Made by a program: the position numbers and the translations under genes
The notes under the pieces: model-generated
Database searches by the model: none
Told to the model about the DNA's origin: nothing
Seen by the model: only the letters and a program-made list of their open reading frames with translations
In this document: in pieces, positions 43,932-52,919 of the stretch
Layout of the letters: each line of letters begins with the position of its first letter
Numbering within the stretch: the first letter of the stretch is position 1
Source: Pseudoramibacter alactolyticus ATCC 23263
GTDB lineage: Bacteria; Bacillota; Clostridia; Eubacteriales; Eubacteriaceae
Length of the DNA: 64,000 nucleotides
Direction of reading: 5' to 3'
NCBI RefSeq assembly: GCF_000185505.1
Contig: NZ_GL622359.1
Span: forward strand, 113,751 to 177,750

Positions 43932-45711
43932 GGTTTTCGAATATGCCGGTTCGCATAAAAAATCAATACACTTGGCAAGTTTTATTATGCTTATTAGTGT
44001 AATTATGGGTGTGTTACCATTTCTATTTGCATATCAGATTATCAATCCACTTGTTTTAGGTGAACAATTAGAATTTGAAAGAATTGCTATTTTACTTACA
44101 AGTATTTTAGTTTGCTTAGTGCTGCAAGCTGTCTTAGGTGGGATAGGTCTTAATGTCTCCCATAAAGCAGCATACAACACGTTGCTTGGACTTCGAACAT
44201 CCTTACAGAAAAAAATGGAAAATCTTCCATTAGGTGTTGTTGAAGAAAAAGGGACAGGTACAATCAAAAAAATGTTTGTGGATGATATTGGTAGTTTAGA
44301 AGTGCTTTTAGCTCATTCACTTCCTGAAGGAATAGCGAACTTAATTGTTCCTATTATGGTTTATATTTCAATGGTTTTTATTGACTGGAGATTAGCGTTA
44401 ATGTCATTAGCTTCTATTCCGATTAGCATTCTTGCAATGATGATTATGTACTCTGTAGGTATGAAACAAATGGGACCATATTATATGGCAAGCGGAAAAA
44501 TGAATAATACCATTATTGAGTATGTAAACGGTATGGAAGTTGTAAAAGTATTCAATAAGCAAACGGAATCTTATGAACGCCTTTCTAAAGATATCAGTAA
44601 TTACAGAGATTATGCACTCGCTTGGTATAAGACGGCATGGCCATGGATGGCGTTATACAGTGCCTTACTTCCATGCACGATTATTTTAACATTGCCTCTT
44701 GGTGGTTACTTTGTATATATGGGCTATGCAAGTCTTTCTAACTTGATATTGATATTATGTCTTTCTTTAAGTATAGGATTGCCACTGCTGAAAGCTCTTG
44801 GATTTTTACCAACTATGCCACAGTTAAATTATAAGATTTCTGCTTTAGAACAAGCCTTAAATATGGCTCCTTTAAAACAGGGAGAAAATGATTTTAAGGG
44901 AACAGGACAAATTGTTTTATATGATAATGTTACCTTTGGCTATCAGTTAAGCAAGATGGGAGAAAATGGACAGCCTGAGACCTATATTAAGAATGTTATT
45001 CATAATGTTAGTTTTACGGCAAGAGCTGGTGAAAAGACAGCGATTGTTGGCGAATCCGGTTCGGGAAAAAGTACTTTGGCTAAACTTTTAATTCATTATT
45101 ATGATGTTTTAGATGGAAGCATAAGCATTGGTGGACAAGACTTACAGGATATAAGATTGGAATCACTCAACAAACAAATTTCTTATGTGGCACAAGACCA
45201 ATATCTATTTAATACCTCGCTTTTAGAAAATATTCGCATTGGTAATTTAGCTGCCAGTGATGATGAGGTTATAGAAGCAGCTAAAAAAGCACAGTGCATG
45301 GAATTCTTAAATAGACTTCCGGATGGGATTTATTCTTTAGCGGGGGAAGCAGGAAAGATGCTTTCAGGAGGAGAAAGGCAAAGAATATCATTAGCGAGAG
45401 CTATTTTGAAAAATGCTCCGATTGTTGTACTTGATGAAGCAACAGCCTACGCAGATCCGGAAAATGAAGAAAAAATGGAAGCAGCTATTCGTGAACTTGT
45501 AAAAGGAAAAACCTTAATTGTTATTGCACATAAGTTGCCATCTGTTGTAGATGCAGATCAGATATTGGTTATGGATCATGGTCATTTAGTTGCGAATGGA
45601 AAGCATAAAGATTTATTAGAATCTTCAGCAGAATATCGTAAATTATGGGATGCGACACTATTTAGTAAAGCTTGGAAAATCAGCAGAAAGGAAGGTGAAA
45701 TGAATGTTTAG
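43921..45711 (+). CDS. ABC transporter, membrane plus ATPase domains (first half of a heterodimer)
   Basis: 596 residues: six membrane helices in residues 1-310 and an ATPase domain (Walker A GESGSGKST, signature MLSGGERQRISLARA, Walker B IVVLDEATAYADPENE). The D-loop/Walker B end is AYADPE rather than SALD, as in iron-siderophore-type exporters of the IrtA/YbtP kind; import of a siderophore or heme is a plausible but unproven role. Overlaps the double ATPase by 11 bases and the next ABC gene by 8. Confidence 0.88.
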   Translation: MLNKVFEYAGSHKKSIHLASFIMLISVIMGVLPFLFAYQIINPLVLGEQLEFERIAILLTSILVCLVLQAVLGGIGLNVSHKAAYNTLLGLRTSLQKKMENLPLGVVEEKGTGTIKKMFVDDIGSLEVLLAHSLPEGIANLIVPIMVYISMVFIDWRLALMSLASIPISILAMMIMYSVGMKQMGPYYMASGKMNNTIIEYVNGMEVVKVFNKQTESYERLSKDISNYRDYALAWYKTAWPWMALYSALLPCTIILTLPLGGYFVYMGYASLSNLILILCLSLSIGLPLLKALGFLPTMPQLNYKISALEQALNMAPLKQGENDFKGTGQIVLYDNVTFGYQLSKMGENGQPETYIKNVIHNVSFTARAGEKTAIVGESGSGKSTLAKLLIHYYDVLDGSISIGGQDLQDIRLESLNKQISYVAQDQYLFNTSLLENIRIGNLAASDDEVIEAAKKAQCMEFLNRLPDGIYSLAGEAGKMLSGGERQRISLARAILKNAPIVVLDEATAYADPENEEKMEAAIRELVKGKTLIVIAHKLPSVVDADQILVMDHGHLVANGKHKDLLESSAEYRKLWDATLFSKAWKISRKEGEMNV

Positions 45712-47449
45712 ACTAATTTCAAGAATTTTAAATTTATCAGGTAAATACAAAAACAGAATAAAGTCCGCATTTATATTTGCCTTTGTTGAATCCATATTAA
45801 GTAAAATGCCTATATTTATTGCATTTACTGTTTTGATTGGATTTTACGAAAAAACGAATACCTCCAAAACTTTTCTATATGTAGGAATAGGACTTGTTTT
45901 AGTGGTTTTATTACAAGCGGTGGTTCACTTCTTAAGCGATAAATTACAAAGTGCAGCTGGCTTTATGATTTTTGCTGATAAAAGAATGGAGCTTGGAAAT
46001 CATCTTAGAAAGCTCCCTATGGGATATTTTACAGCAGGTAATTTAGGAAAAATAAATTCAGTTTTAAGCTCGGATATGGCTTTTATTGAAGAAGTTTCCA
46101 TGAGTACGATTGCCAATATGATGAGCTATGTATTATCAACTCTTGTACTAACAATATTCATGTTTGTTTTAGACTACAGAATTGGATTTATTGCGGTGTT
46201 TGTAACATTGGTTGCAACACTGATTGCAAATAGCATGAATAAGATGTCTTTATCGGAAGCGGCTATTAGACAAGAACAAAGTGAAAAACTAACGGATGCA
46301 GTTTTATCATTTGCTGAGGGTATAAGTGTTATTAAAAGCTACAACCTTTTAGGAGAAAATTCTAAGTCGCTTACAGATAATTTTGTATCTTCAAAGGACA
46401 CATCTATAAAATTTGAAAATAAAATAACACCATGGACAACAGGTTTAAATATCATTTATGGAATTGGTATTACATTTATTTTAGCGGTGGCTTTATATCT
46501 TAATTATCAAGGAACTTTGGGACTTCCGTATATGCTTGGGCTTATTTTGTTTGTGTTTGACTTATTCAGCCCTTTAAAAACACTTTATGGAGAAGCTACA
46601 AGGTTTACTGTAATGAACGCTGCTTTGGATCGCATTGAAGAGGTGTTAAATGAAACAGAATTACAAGATGTAGGAAAAAATCATATTTCAAAATCTGACA
46701 CATCAGAACCTGAAATTTGTTTTAATCATGTTAAATTTTCTTATGGTGAAAAAGAGGTCTTACATGATATGAGTTTTGCAATGAATAAGAATACCATGAC
46801 GGCTTTAGTCGGACAGTCCGGGGGAGGCAAATCTACAGTAGCAAATCTTTTGGCAAGATTTTGGGATGTAGACTCCGGTGAAATTTTGATTAGAGGGGTG
46901 AATATTAAGGATGTTTCGCTATCTGAATTGATGTCGGAAATTAGTATGGTTTTCCAGAGAGTGTATTTGTTTCAAGATACGATTTTTAACAATATTGCCA
47001 TGGGGAAAGAAAATGCGACGAAAGAAGAAGTTATAGAAGCTGCAAAAAAAGCAAGATGCTATGATTTTATTATGGCACTTCCTGATGGATTTGACACAAT
47101 GATTGGAGAAGGCGGAGCAACTCTATCCGGTGGTGAAAAACAAAGAATTTCTATTGCTCGCTGCATATTAAAAGATGCTCCTATTGTAATTCTTGACGAG
47201 GCAACAGCAAGTGTTGATGTGGACAATGAAAGCTATATACAGGAAGCAATCAGTGAATTGGTAAAGAATAAAACATTATTAGTTATCGCTCACAGATTAA
47301 ATACCATTAGAGATGCCGACAATATTATTATAATCAAGGAAGGTAATATCGCAGAGCAGGGAAATCACGATAAACTGATGTCCTTAAATGGCATTTATAA
47401 AGGTATGGTAGAACTGCAAAATAAAAATAATGGTGTAAAAATAATGTAA
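45704..47449 (+). CDS. ABC transporter, membrane plus ATPase domains (second half of a heterodimer)
   Basis: 581 residues, same architecture as the preceding gene. Walker A GQSGGGKST, signature TLSGGEKQRISIARC, Walker B IVILDEATASVDVDNE. The two genes overlap and almost certainly form one transporter. It lies in the TetR-controlled operon of the element. Confidence 0.88.
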   Translation: MFRLISRILNLSGKYKNRIKSAFIFAFVESILSKMPIFIAFTVLIGFYEKTNTSKTFLYVGIGLVLVVLLQAVVHFLSDKLQSAAGFMIFADKRMELGNHLRKLPMGYFTAGNLGKINSVLSSDMAFIEEVSMSTIANMMSYVLSTLVLTIFMFVLDYRIGFIAVFVTLVATLIANSMNKMSLSEAAIRQEQSEKLTDAVLSFAEGISVIKSYNLLGENSKSLTDNFVSSKDTSIKFENKITPWTTGLNIIYGIGITFILAVALYLNYQGTLGLPYMLGLILFVFDLFSPLKTLYGEATRFTVMNAALDRIEEVLNETELQDVGKNHISKSDTSEPEICFNHVKFSYGEKEVLHDMSFAMNKNTMTALVGQSGGGKSTVANLLARFWDVDSGEILIRGVNIKDVSLSELMSEISMVFQRVYLFQDTIFNNIAMGKENATKEEVIEAAKKARCYDFIMALPDGFDTMIGEGGATLSGGEKQRISIARCILKDAPIVILDEATASVDVDNESYIQEAISELVKNKTLLVIAHRLNTIRDADNIIIIKEGNIAEQGNHDKLMSLNGIYKGMVELQNKNNGVKIM

Positions 47450-47480
47450 AAATATATTTATAACAAATGGAGGTAAGTAC

Positions 47481-47585
47481 TTGAAGCGTGATATTAGAGA
47501 ACAATTACTAACAAAAAGACCGATAGATTTACTCTTTCGGCTATCTGTTCTGGTAGTTATTGGAATGATAGTAATTGGTTTATAA
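47481..47585 (+). CDS. 34-residue membrane peptide
   Basis: TTG start behind TGGAGGTAA, 31 bases after the ABC gene. The sequence has a charged head (KRDIREQLLTKRPID) and one hydrophobic helix (LSVLVVIGMIVIGL). It may be a small partner of the transporter or a chance frame; the strong ribosome site favours the former. Confidence 0.45.
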   Translation: MKRDIREQLLTKRPIDLLFRLSVLVVIGMIVIGL

Positions 47586-47646
47586 ATATTGGTTAGGGAA
47601 ATAATAGAACTAACAGCAAGAACCGTAGGATAGGTGATTTTATAAA

Positions 47647-47847
47647 ATGAATTATAGAAAAGATGAAAGACAATGGCTACTCTGTCCTATCTGTAAAAAT
47701 AAAACGCGGTTGCAAATCAGAAATGATACAGAGTTAAAAAACTTTCCTCTGTTCTGTCCCAAATGCAAACAGGAAACCTTAATCAATGTAAAACAATTTA
47801 ATGTATCAGTCATCAAAGAGCCAGATGCAAAGACACAGAGCCGGTGA
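47647..47847 (+). CDS. Cysteine-rich KTR domain protein
   Basis: 66 residues with two Cys pairs (LLCPICKNKTRLQI and FCPKCKQET) forming a zinc-ribbon with the KTR motif. Such proteins are carried on integrative elements of Firmicutes; their role is unknown. AT-rich, last intact gene of the element. Confidence 0.8.
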   Translation: MNYRKDERQWLLCPICKNKTRLQIRNDTELKNFPLFCPKCKQETLINVKQFNVSVIKEPDAKTQSR

Positions 47848-48131
47848 TTCACAGTTTATGAAACTGTAATTACCGGCTTATTTTATTAGGGAGAAAGTTA
47901 AACACCATGCACATGTTATATAATACTGCCGTTTTCATCTAATGAATAAAGGAGCGGAAGTTCAAACTTAACCATAGCTTGTGAAACACGGCGGTATCAA
48001 AGGAGGTATCGTCGTGTTTATTTTTCGTTATCTTAAAATCTTGTTAAAGGGGATATATTCTATTTCCGGGTTTCCGCACTTTTACGGATAACCTGTCAAA
48101 TCATATTCATATAGCTATCTTTTCATGTTCG

Positions 48132-48163
48132 ATCCTGACTGTTTTATGCAGTCGGGATTTTTT
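48132..48163 (+). terminator. Intrinsic terminator near the right end of the element
   Basis: ATCCTGACTG-TTTTATG-CAGTCGGGAT (one T-G pair) then TTTTT. The rest of 47848-48500 holds no convincing gene; one 25-codon frame from GTG 48015 follows AAGGAGG but resembles nothing I know. Confidence 0.75.
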
Positions 48164-48502
48164 GTGTCTGCAAAAACTTTTTTTCAAAACAATTCGCTTT
48201 TCTTTGGCAGTTTTCAATCCCTCGGTGTTGAGGGTTTGTGAAAGGGGAAATTCTACCCGCTTTCGCGGCTGCGAAAGGAGGTGATACTAATTTACTTCGA
48301 AAATTGTAGTATAAATATTAAAAACTCCCTATTTTGTATTTAGAAAAAACATAAATATAAAAGGCGCGCACGCGAGAAAAGCGAAAAAACAGCCGGCAGG
48401 GCAGGCGTGTCAGTCCTGATTTTTGGACACATTTCCCCGACTTGCCCTTGCACTTCGTTTTGAATGGTATATCCTAAGGACAGATGCGGCAAAACGGGGC
48501 AA

Positions 48503-48529
48503 TAAAAAACATCCGAGGACTTCGGATGT
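48503..48529 (-). terminator. Terminator of the MATE-DUF5662 operon
   Basis: On the minus strand ACATCCGA-AGTCC-TCGGATGT followed by TTTTT. Confidence 0.85.
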
Positions 48530-48575
48530 CGGCGGCCGCACTTGAATGCTCTTCGGGTCGAATGCCAGACGCCTT

Positions 48576-49202
48576 TCAACTGTAGTGATTGCGGGCGCGT
48601 TTGCGGCGGCGCAGCTCTCTTTTGAGCCAGGCAAAGGTGGCGGCTTCGCCCTCGTCCCGCAGCATGATCAAAAGTCGGGACAGCTCCTCGTGGGTTTTAG
48701 GATGCAGATAAGGCGAGCCCTCGATGCCGGTGTGATAATATTGCCAGGGATGGCCGGGATCGTAGGCTGCGCCCCGGTAGATCTTGGAGGCGGCGAGCCG
48801 GTCGCAAAACATCTCGGCTACGTAGCGGTAAGGCATGCGAAAGCCCACCAGCCGGTGATCGCCGTCGAGACTCATGTCGATCCAGTATTCAAAGTGGTGC
48901 TTGTTGCGCCCCTTGTGGTGCAGCCAGGCGCGGGAGATGCCCGTTTGGTGGCGGGATTCGGCATTGGGGCTGTGGGTTCCGGTATAAAAGCGCACCCCGG
49001 TCATAAATTCGCTGGGACTGTACTTGCTCAGGTCGTGGAGAAGGCCCTGTTTGTAAAGGCCGACGCAAAAGCAGTGGCGCATCACGAGCGCCTTGTGGCG
49101 GGTAATGGTCAAAAAATGGTGCCAGCCGTTGGCAAGCGTCCGGCGAAAGCCGAGCGCCGGCGTCCGGGCCGTAGTTTCGGATGATGAAGATGATGCGTGC
49201 AT
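48576..49202 (-). CDS. DUF5662 family protein
   Basis: 208 residues. The family marks are GLLHDLSKYSPSEF and WLHHKGRNKHHFEYW, giving several His/Asp residues that could bind metal in an HD-like way. Function unknown. The ATG at 49202 is 12 bases after the MATE stop, so the two are co-transcribed. The first 20 residues are Ser/Thr-rich and may not all be translated. Confidence 0.8.
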   Translation of the reverse strand: MHASSSSSETTARTPALGFRRTLANGWHHFLTITRHKALVMRHCFCVGLYKQGLLHDLSKYSPSEFMTGVRFYTGTHSPNAESRHQTGISRAWLHHKGRNKHHFEYWIDMSLDGDHRLVGFRMPYRYVAEMFCDRLAASKIYRGAAYDPGHPWQYYHTGIEGSPYLHPKTHEELSRLLIMLRDEGEAATFAWLKRELRRRKRARNHYS

Positions 49203-49214
49203 GGGGAAATCCTT

Positions 49215-50579
49215 TCACGAAATCGATTGGCGGACCGGTTCGGCTTTGCGGCGCATGTCGGCAAACATCCAGCGAAACATGAGCGCGGAGACGATGCCGG
49301 CTGCAAGCCAGGCCGCCGGGTCACAGGCCGCGGCCACGGCAAAGCTGTGCAGCCGCATGCCGGCCGCGGCGGTGAGGCCCCGGGCGAAAAGTTCCGTCAG
49401 GCCGCACGCCAGCGGCAGCATGGCGTAGCCGCAGCCTTCCATGCCGCTGCGAAAAATAAAAATCATCGCCAGGGGGACGTAGCAGGTGATGCAGATGCGG
49501 GCGTAGGCACTCGCCCAGGGTATCATCGCCGGCAGATCCGCGCCGCCGGAGAAGAACAGCCCCATCAGTGCGCGCAGGGGGAAGACCATCAGCCCCATGG
49601 CGATCACCGAATAGATCACCTCGACGATCACCGCCAGGCGCACGCCGGCCTTAATCCGGTCGAAGCGGCCGGCGCCGCGGTTCTGCCCGCAATAGGTGGC
49701 CATGGTTTGGCCCATGGCGATCATGCCCTGCATCAGCAGGCTCTGGATCTTGGAAGCGGCTGTAAAAGCGGCGACCGCCGTGGCACCGAAGAGGTTGATG
49801 GCCGCCTGTTGAATCATGATGCCCGAATCGGTGATGGCGTATTGCAGGGCCATGGGCAGGCCCATTTTGAGCTCGAAGCGAAGCACCGCTTTCCGGGGGC
49901 GCCACTCGCCCTTTTGTGGGATCAGCCCGGGCACCCGCCGCCAGATATAAAGGGCGCAGAGCAGCGCCGAAATCCCCTGGGCAAGCACGGTGGCCCGGGC
50001 GGCGCCGGCCACGCCCATGCCGAAGCGGATGATGAACAGCAAATCCAGCCCCACATTCAGGCAGGCGGAGAAAATCAGAAAGAACAACGGCGCCCGGCTG
50101 TTGCCCACCGCCCGCAGGTAGGCTGAAAACAGGTTGTAAAACACGGTGCAGACGGTCCCGGCGCAGATGATGCGCATATAGGCCAGCGCGTCCGGGAAGA
50201 TGGCGGCCGGGGTGTTCATCCAGGTGAGCACGGCCGGCACCATGGGGAGAAACAGCGCGGTGAGCAGCGCCGTGAGGCCAAGTCCCAAAAGGATCCCCCC
50301 GGAAACCGAGGCGTGCACGCCTCCGGCATCTTTCGCGCCGTAGCGTTGGGCGGTGAGTACGGTAAAGCCGGCGGTGATGCCGATGGCAAAGCCTGTCACC
50401 AAATACATAAAGCCCCCGGTGGCGCCCACGGCGGCCAGGGCGTTTTCGCCCAGGGTGCGGCCGACGATGATGGTGTCGGCCATGTTGTAAAGCCGCTGAA
50501 AAATATCGCCGATAAGCAGCGGCAGCATAAAGCGCATCAGCATCGGGAAGATGGGTCCCCGGGTCATGTCGGTCGGCAT
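49215..50579 (-). CDS. MATE family efflux transporter
   Basis: 454 residues, 12 membrane helices. The first helices match the family (PMLMRFMLPLLIGDIFQRLYNMADTIIVGR) and the halves are related (LPMALQYAITDSGIMIQQAAIN in the second). Exports cationic drugs or metabolites with Na+ or H+. AGGAGGAGG precedes the ATG. The IS110 element is inserted directly upstream and may have displaced its promoter. Confidence 0.92.
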   Translation of the reverse strand: MPTDMTRGPIFPMLMRFMLPLLIGDIFQRLYNMADTIIVGRTLGENALAAVGATGGFMYLVTGFAIGITAGFTVLTAQRYGAKDAGGVHASVSGGILLGLGLTALLTALFLPMVPAVLTWMNTPAAIFPDALAYMRIICAGTVCTVFYNLFSAYLRAVGNSRAPLFFLIFSACLNVGLDLLFIIRFGMGVAGAARATVLAQGISALLCALYIWRRVPGLIPQKGEWRPRKAVLRFELKMGLPMALQYAITDSGIMIQQAAINLFGATAVAAFTAASKIQSLLMQGMIAMGQTMATYCGQNRGAGRFDRIKAGVRLAVIVEVIYSVIAMGLMVFPLRALMGLFFSGGADLPAMIPWASAYARICITCYVPLAMIFIFRSGMEGCGYAMLPLACGLTELFARGLTAAAGMRLHSFAVAAACDPAAWLAAGIVSALMFRWMFADMRRKAEPVRQSIS

Positions 50580-50599
50580 GGCGGCCTCCTCCTAATATA

Positions 50600-50867
50600 A
50601 AAGTGTAGTGGTTATGCTCCTCAACAGCCAGTTGAGGGTATAGTCCTCTCGTTGCTTAAGCTGTTAGAATGTAGTGGCATTGGTTTGGACGGAGTCCTCC
50701 TTGGACCTCGCGTCCGTGCGAAAGTCTGTCTGCCAGCCACTCATTCGCAGCTGTTCGGTTTACGTAGATGGAACCGCGTCTTGTGCGTTCGCTTGATACC
50801 CCAGGAGATTGAATAAGCAATGAGGAATGGCTGGCCCGCTGCAAATTTATCTCTGGAGGGGTATCTT
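50600..50867 (+). ncRNA. Candidate bridge-RNA region of the IS110 element
   Basis: The non-coding left end contains hairpins (CCTCAAC-AGCCA-GTTGAGG near 50,621; GGACG...CGTCC near 50,687-50,725). IS110-group elements are known to encode a bridge RNA here that recognises target and donor DNA through loops. The RNA borders and guide loops are not resolved by eye. Confidence 0.4.
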
Positions 50868-52081
50868 ATGCTGAACGCTGTTGGTATCGACGTTTCGAAA
50901 GGCAAAAGCACTGTTGCTGTCCTGCGGCCTGCAGGTGAGATTGTGCGTAAGCCCTTCCATGTTTCTCACTCCGTCAAAGAACTCTCAGAACTGGTCTCCT
51001 ATGTCGGAAGCCTTGATGGCGAGACCAGAGTCGTCATGGAGACGACCGGCCATTATCATGAGCCGGTGCTTAAGGCTTTTCTGGATGCAGGTATCTTTGT
51101 TTCTGCTGTTAATCCAAGCCTGATCAAGCGTCATGACAGTGATGAGAATCCGCTCCGGAAGGTCAAGTCAGATCCTGCTGATGCCAGGAAAATCGCAAAA
51201 TATACGCTTGACAAGTGGGACTATCTGCGTCAGCATTCAGCTATGGATACTACTCGAACACAATTGAAAACATTAAATACACAGTTCCATTTCTTCATGC
51301 AGCAGAAGGTCTCACTGAAGAACAACCTGATCTCCCTTCTGGACCTGACCTATCCAGGCGCAAATGCTCTGTTTGACAGCCCGGTCCGCTCTGACGGAAG
51401 TGAGAAATGGGTTGATTATGTTCATTCCTTCTGGCATGTGGACTGTGTCCGCAAGATCGGCCTGAAAACTTTCACAGAACGCTATCGGAACTTCTGTAAG
51501 CACCATGCCAGCCGGGTAGGCCTGAAGAGCTTTTTAACGCTTCCAGGGAGATCGTTGCTGTCGTTCCTAAGGATCTCGTTTATAAACAGCTGATCCTCAG
51601 CAACATCGAACAGCTGGATACGGTTTCCAAACAGATTGAAACATTCCGCCGCACCATGAATGAGCTTGCTTCTACGCTTCCAGAATACACCACCGTCATG
51701 TCCATGTATGGCGTGGGCCTCACCTACGGTCCTCAGCTTATGGCTGAGATCGGCAACATCTCCCGTTTCGATCATCGCTCTGCTATTACAGCCTTTGCCG
51801 GCGTAGACCCCGGAGTCAACCAGTCCGGAACGGTAAATCACGAAAGTAACCGCGCTTCGAAACATGGTGCGCCGCGGCTTCGAAAAACGCTTTTTCAGAT
51901 CATGGCCACTTTGCTTCAGCTCGCTCCGACTGACGACCCGGTCTATCGTTTCATGATGAAAAAGAAGTCTGAGGGCAAGCCTTATCAAGTCTGCATGACT
52001 GCCGGAGCAAACAAGTTCCTCCGCATTTACTACGGCAAGGTCAAAGAGTGCTTAGCGTCTCAATCGACCGCTGCTGAATAA
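50868..52081 (+). pseudogene. IS110-family transposase, frameshifted
   Basis: About 404 residues if joined. N-terminal RuvC-like DEDD domain (AVGIDVSKGKSTVAV, VMETTGHYHEPV, KSDPADARKIAKY) and C-terminal Tnp_20 region (MYGVGLTYGPQLMAEIG, FAGVDPGVNQSGTV with the catalytic Ser). ATG 50868 follows GGAGGGG. The frame breaks at AGCTTTTTAACG (about 51,519-51,530); a -1 shift there rejoins FNASREIVAVVPKD. This is either decay or sequencing loss of one T, or less likely programmed slippage on the T run. Confidence 0.85.
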
Positions 52082-52301
52082 CGAATACCTTTCCCTTTTC
52101 TCTGGCCAGCGTCTCCGGTGGCCTTTTTGTGATACCTCCTGTTCTGCCTGCTGATTAGTTAAATTTCTGCTTGACTTTTTATTAGTAGACTTTCAGAAGA
52201 TGGTTCACGGGATGATTGCGCGCAGATCCGCGCATTTCGTCCGGATAACGTTCCTATTGTATCATGGCGGCGAAAACTTGCCAGCGGTAAACCATTGCAA
52301 A

Positions 52302-52328
52302 AAATAAAAAAACCGGGATTTAACCCGG
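52302..52328 (-). terminator. Intrinsic terminator
   Basis: On the minus strand CCGGG-TTAAAT-CCCGG followed by TTTTTTT, just after the HMA-like gene. Confidence 0.8.
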
Positions 52329-52330
52329 GA

Positions 52331-52750
52331 TTAACGCGCGGCGAGCTTGACCATTTGCAGGAGGTGGTAGCCGGTTTGGAAGGGCGCCGGCGCCAGCAGA
52401 TCAAAGGCGGCTTCCATTAAAATCCGGCCTGCCTGCCGGCACTTACGCTTAAGATCGGGAGAGCATTTTTTTCGTCGGCAGCGTTCCTCGGAGATAAAAT
52501 CCTGCCGGGACCGGGCCGAAACCGCAAGGCGCGAAAGGTCCAGCGCTGCCAGCCGGGCCAGAAGGGTCTTGCGCTCGCCGGTATATTCGATGGCGACGGA
52601 TGCGATCCGGGGCGTGATGGTCACCCCGTCGATGCCCGGCCATCCGGCGATGGTCAGACGGAGCTTATCCGCGGTGAGGCGGGACAATTTGCGCCGTTCC
52701 AGGCAGATGCGCAGGCGGCGGGCCGTTTCGTGGGCAATGGTAAATTTCAT
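52331..52750 (-). CDS. HMA-like small protein
   Basis: 139 residues. The first 80 resemble the N-terminal heavy-metal-associated-like domain found before or apart from cation P-type ATPases: FTIAHETARRLRI, ADKLRLTIAGWPGIDGVTITPRIASVAIEY. The CxxC copper ligands are absent, so metal binding is doubtful. The C-terminal 55 residues are basic. AGAGG precedes the ATG. A P-type ATPase begins 11 kb downstream, not adjacent. Confidence 0.55.
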   Translation of the reverse strand: MKFTIAHETARRLRICLERRKLSRLTADKLRLTIAGWPGIDGVTITPRIASVAIEYTGERKTLLARLAALDLSRLAVSARSRQDFISEERCRRKKCSPDLKRKCRQAGRILMEAAFDLLAPAPFQTGYHLLQMVKLAAR

Positions 52751-52884
52751 GGAAAACCTCTTCTTTTTCGGCGGATCGCGATCGATGGTGCAGGTGCAGC
52801 AAAAAGTAAATGCCGTTTGACAATGAGGCCATTGTATCGGAAAAAAACCAGGAAGTCAACGCCATCTAACACAAAATCGCGCAT

Positions 52885-52910
52885 AAAAAACCGACGGCCG
52901 AAGCCGCCGG
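52885..52910 (-). terminator. Terminator of the EutP-like gene
   Basis: On the minus strand CCGGCGGC-TTCG-GCCGTCGG then TTTTTT. Confidence 0.85.
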
Positions 52911-52919
52911 GCGATTTCA

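Larger units (their letters stand above)
38790..48355. mobile_element. Remnant of an AT-rich mobilizable element
   Basis: Base composition drops from about 60% GC to about 35% at roughly 38,790 and returns at roughly 48,355. Inside are a RepA-like gene, a mobC fragment, a TetR-controlled transporter module and a KTR gene, a set I associate with conjugative or mobilizable elements of Clostridia. No relaxase, integrase or recombinase remains, and I found no clear direct repeats at the borders, so ends are approximate. It is probably immobile. Confidence 0.75.
50600..52180 (+). mobile_element. IS110-family insertion sequence
   Basis: A DEDD transposase gene with 260 bases of structured non-coding DNA before it and about 100 after it. 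No terminal inverted repeats are visible, as usual for IS110. Ends are estimated: host sequence (MATE ribosome site) stops near 50,595 and the right end is between 52,130 and 52,200. Confidence 0.75.

Noticed and set aside
48340-48579. 79-codon minus-strand frame at the right border of the element
   Set aside because: It crosses the composition boundary and the terminator of the DUF5662 gene.
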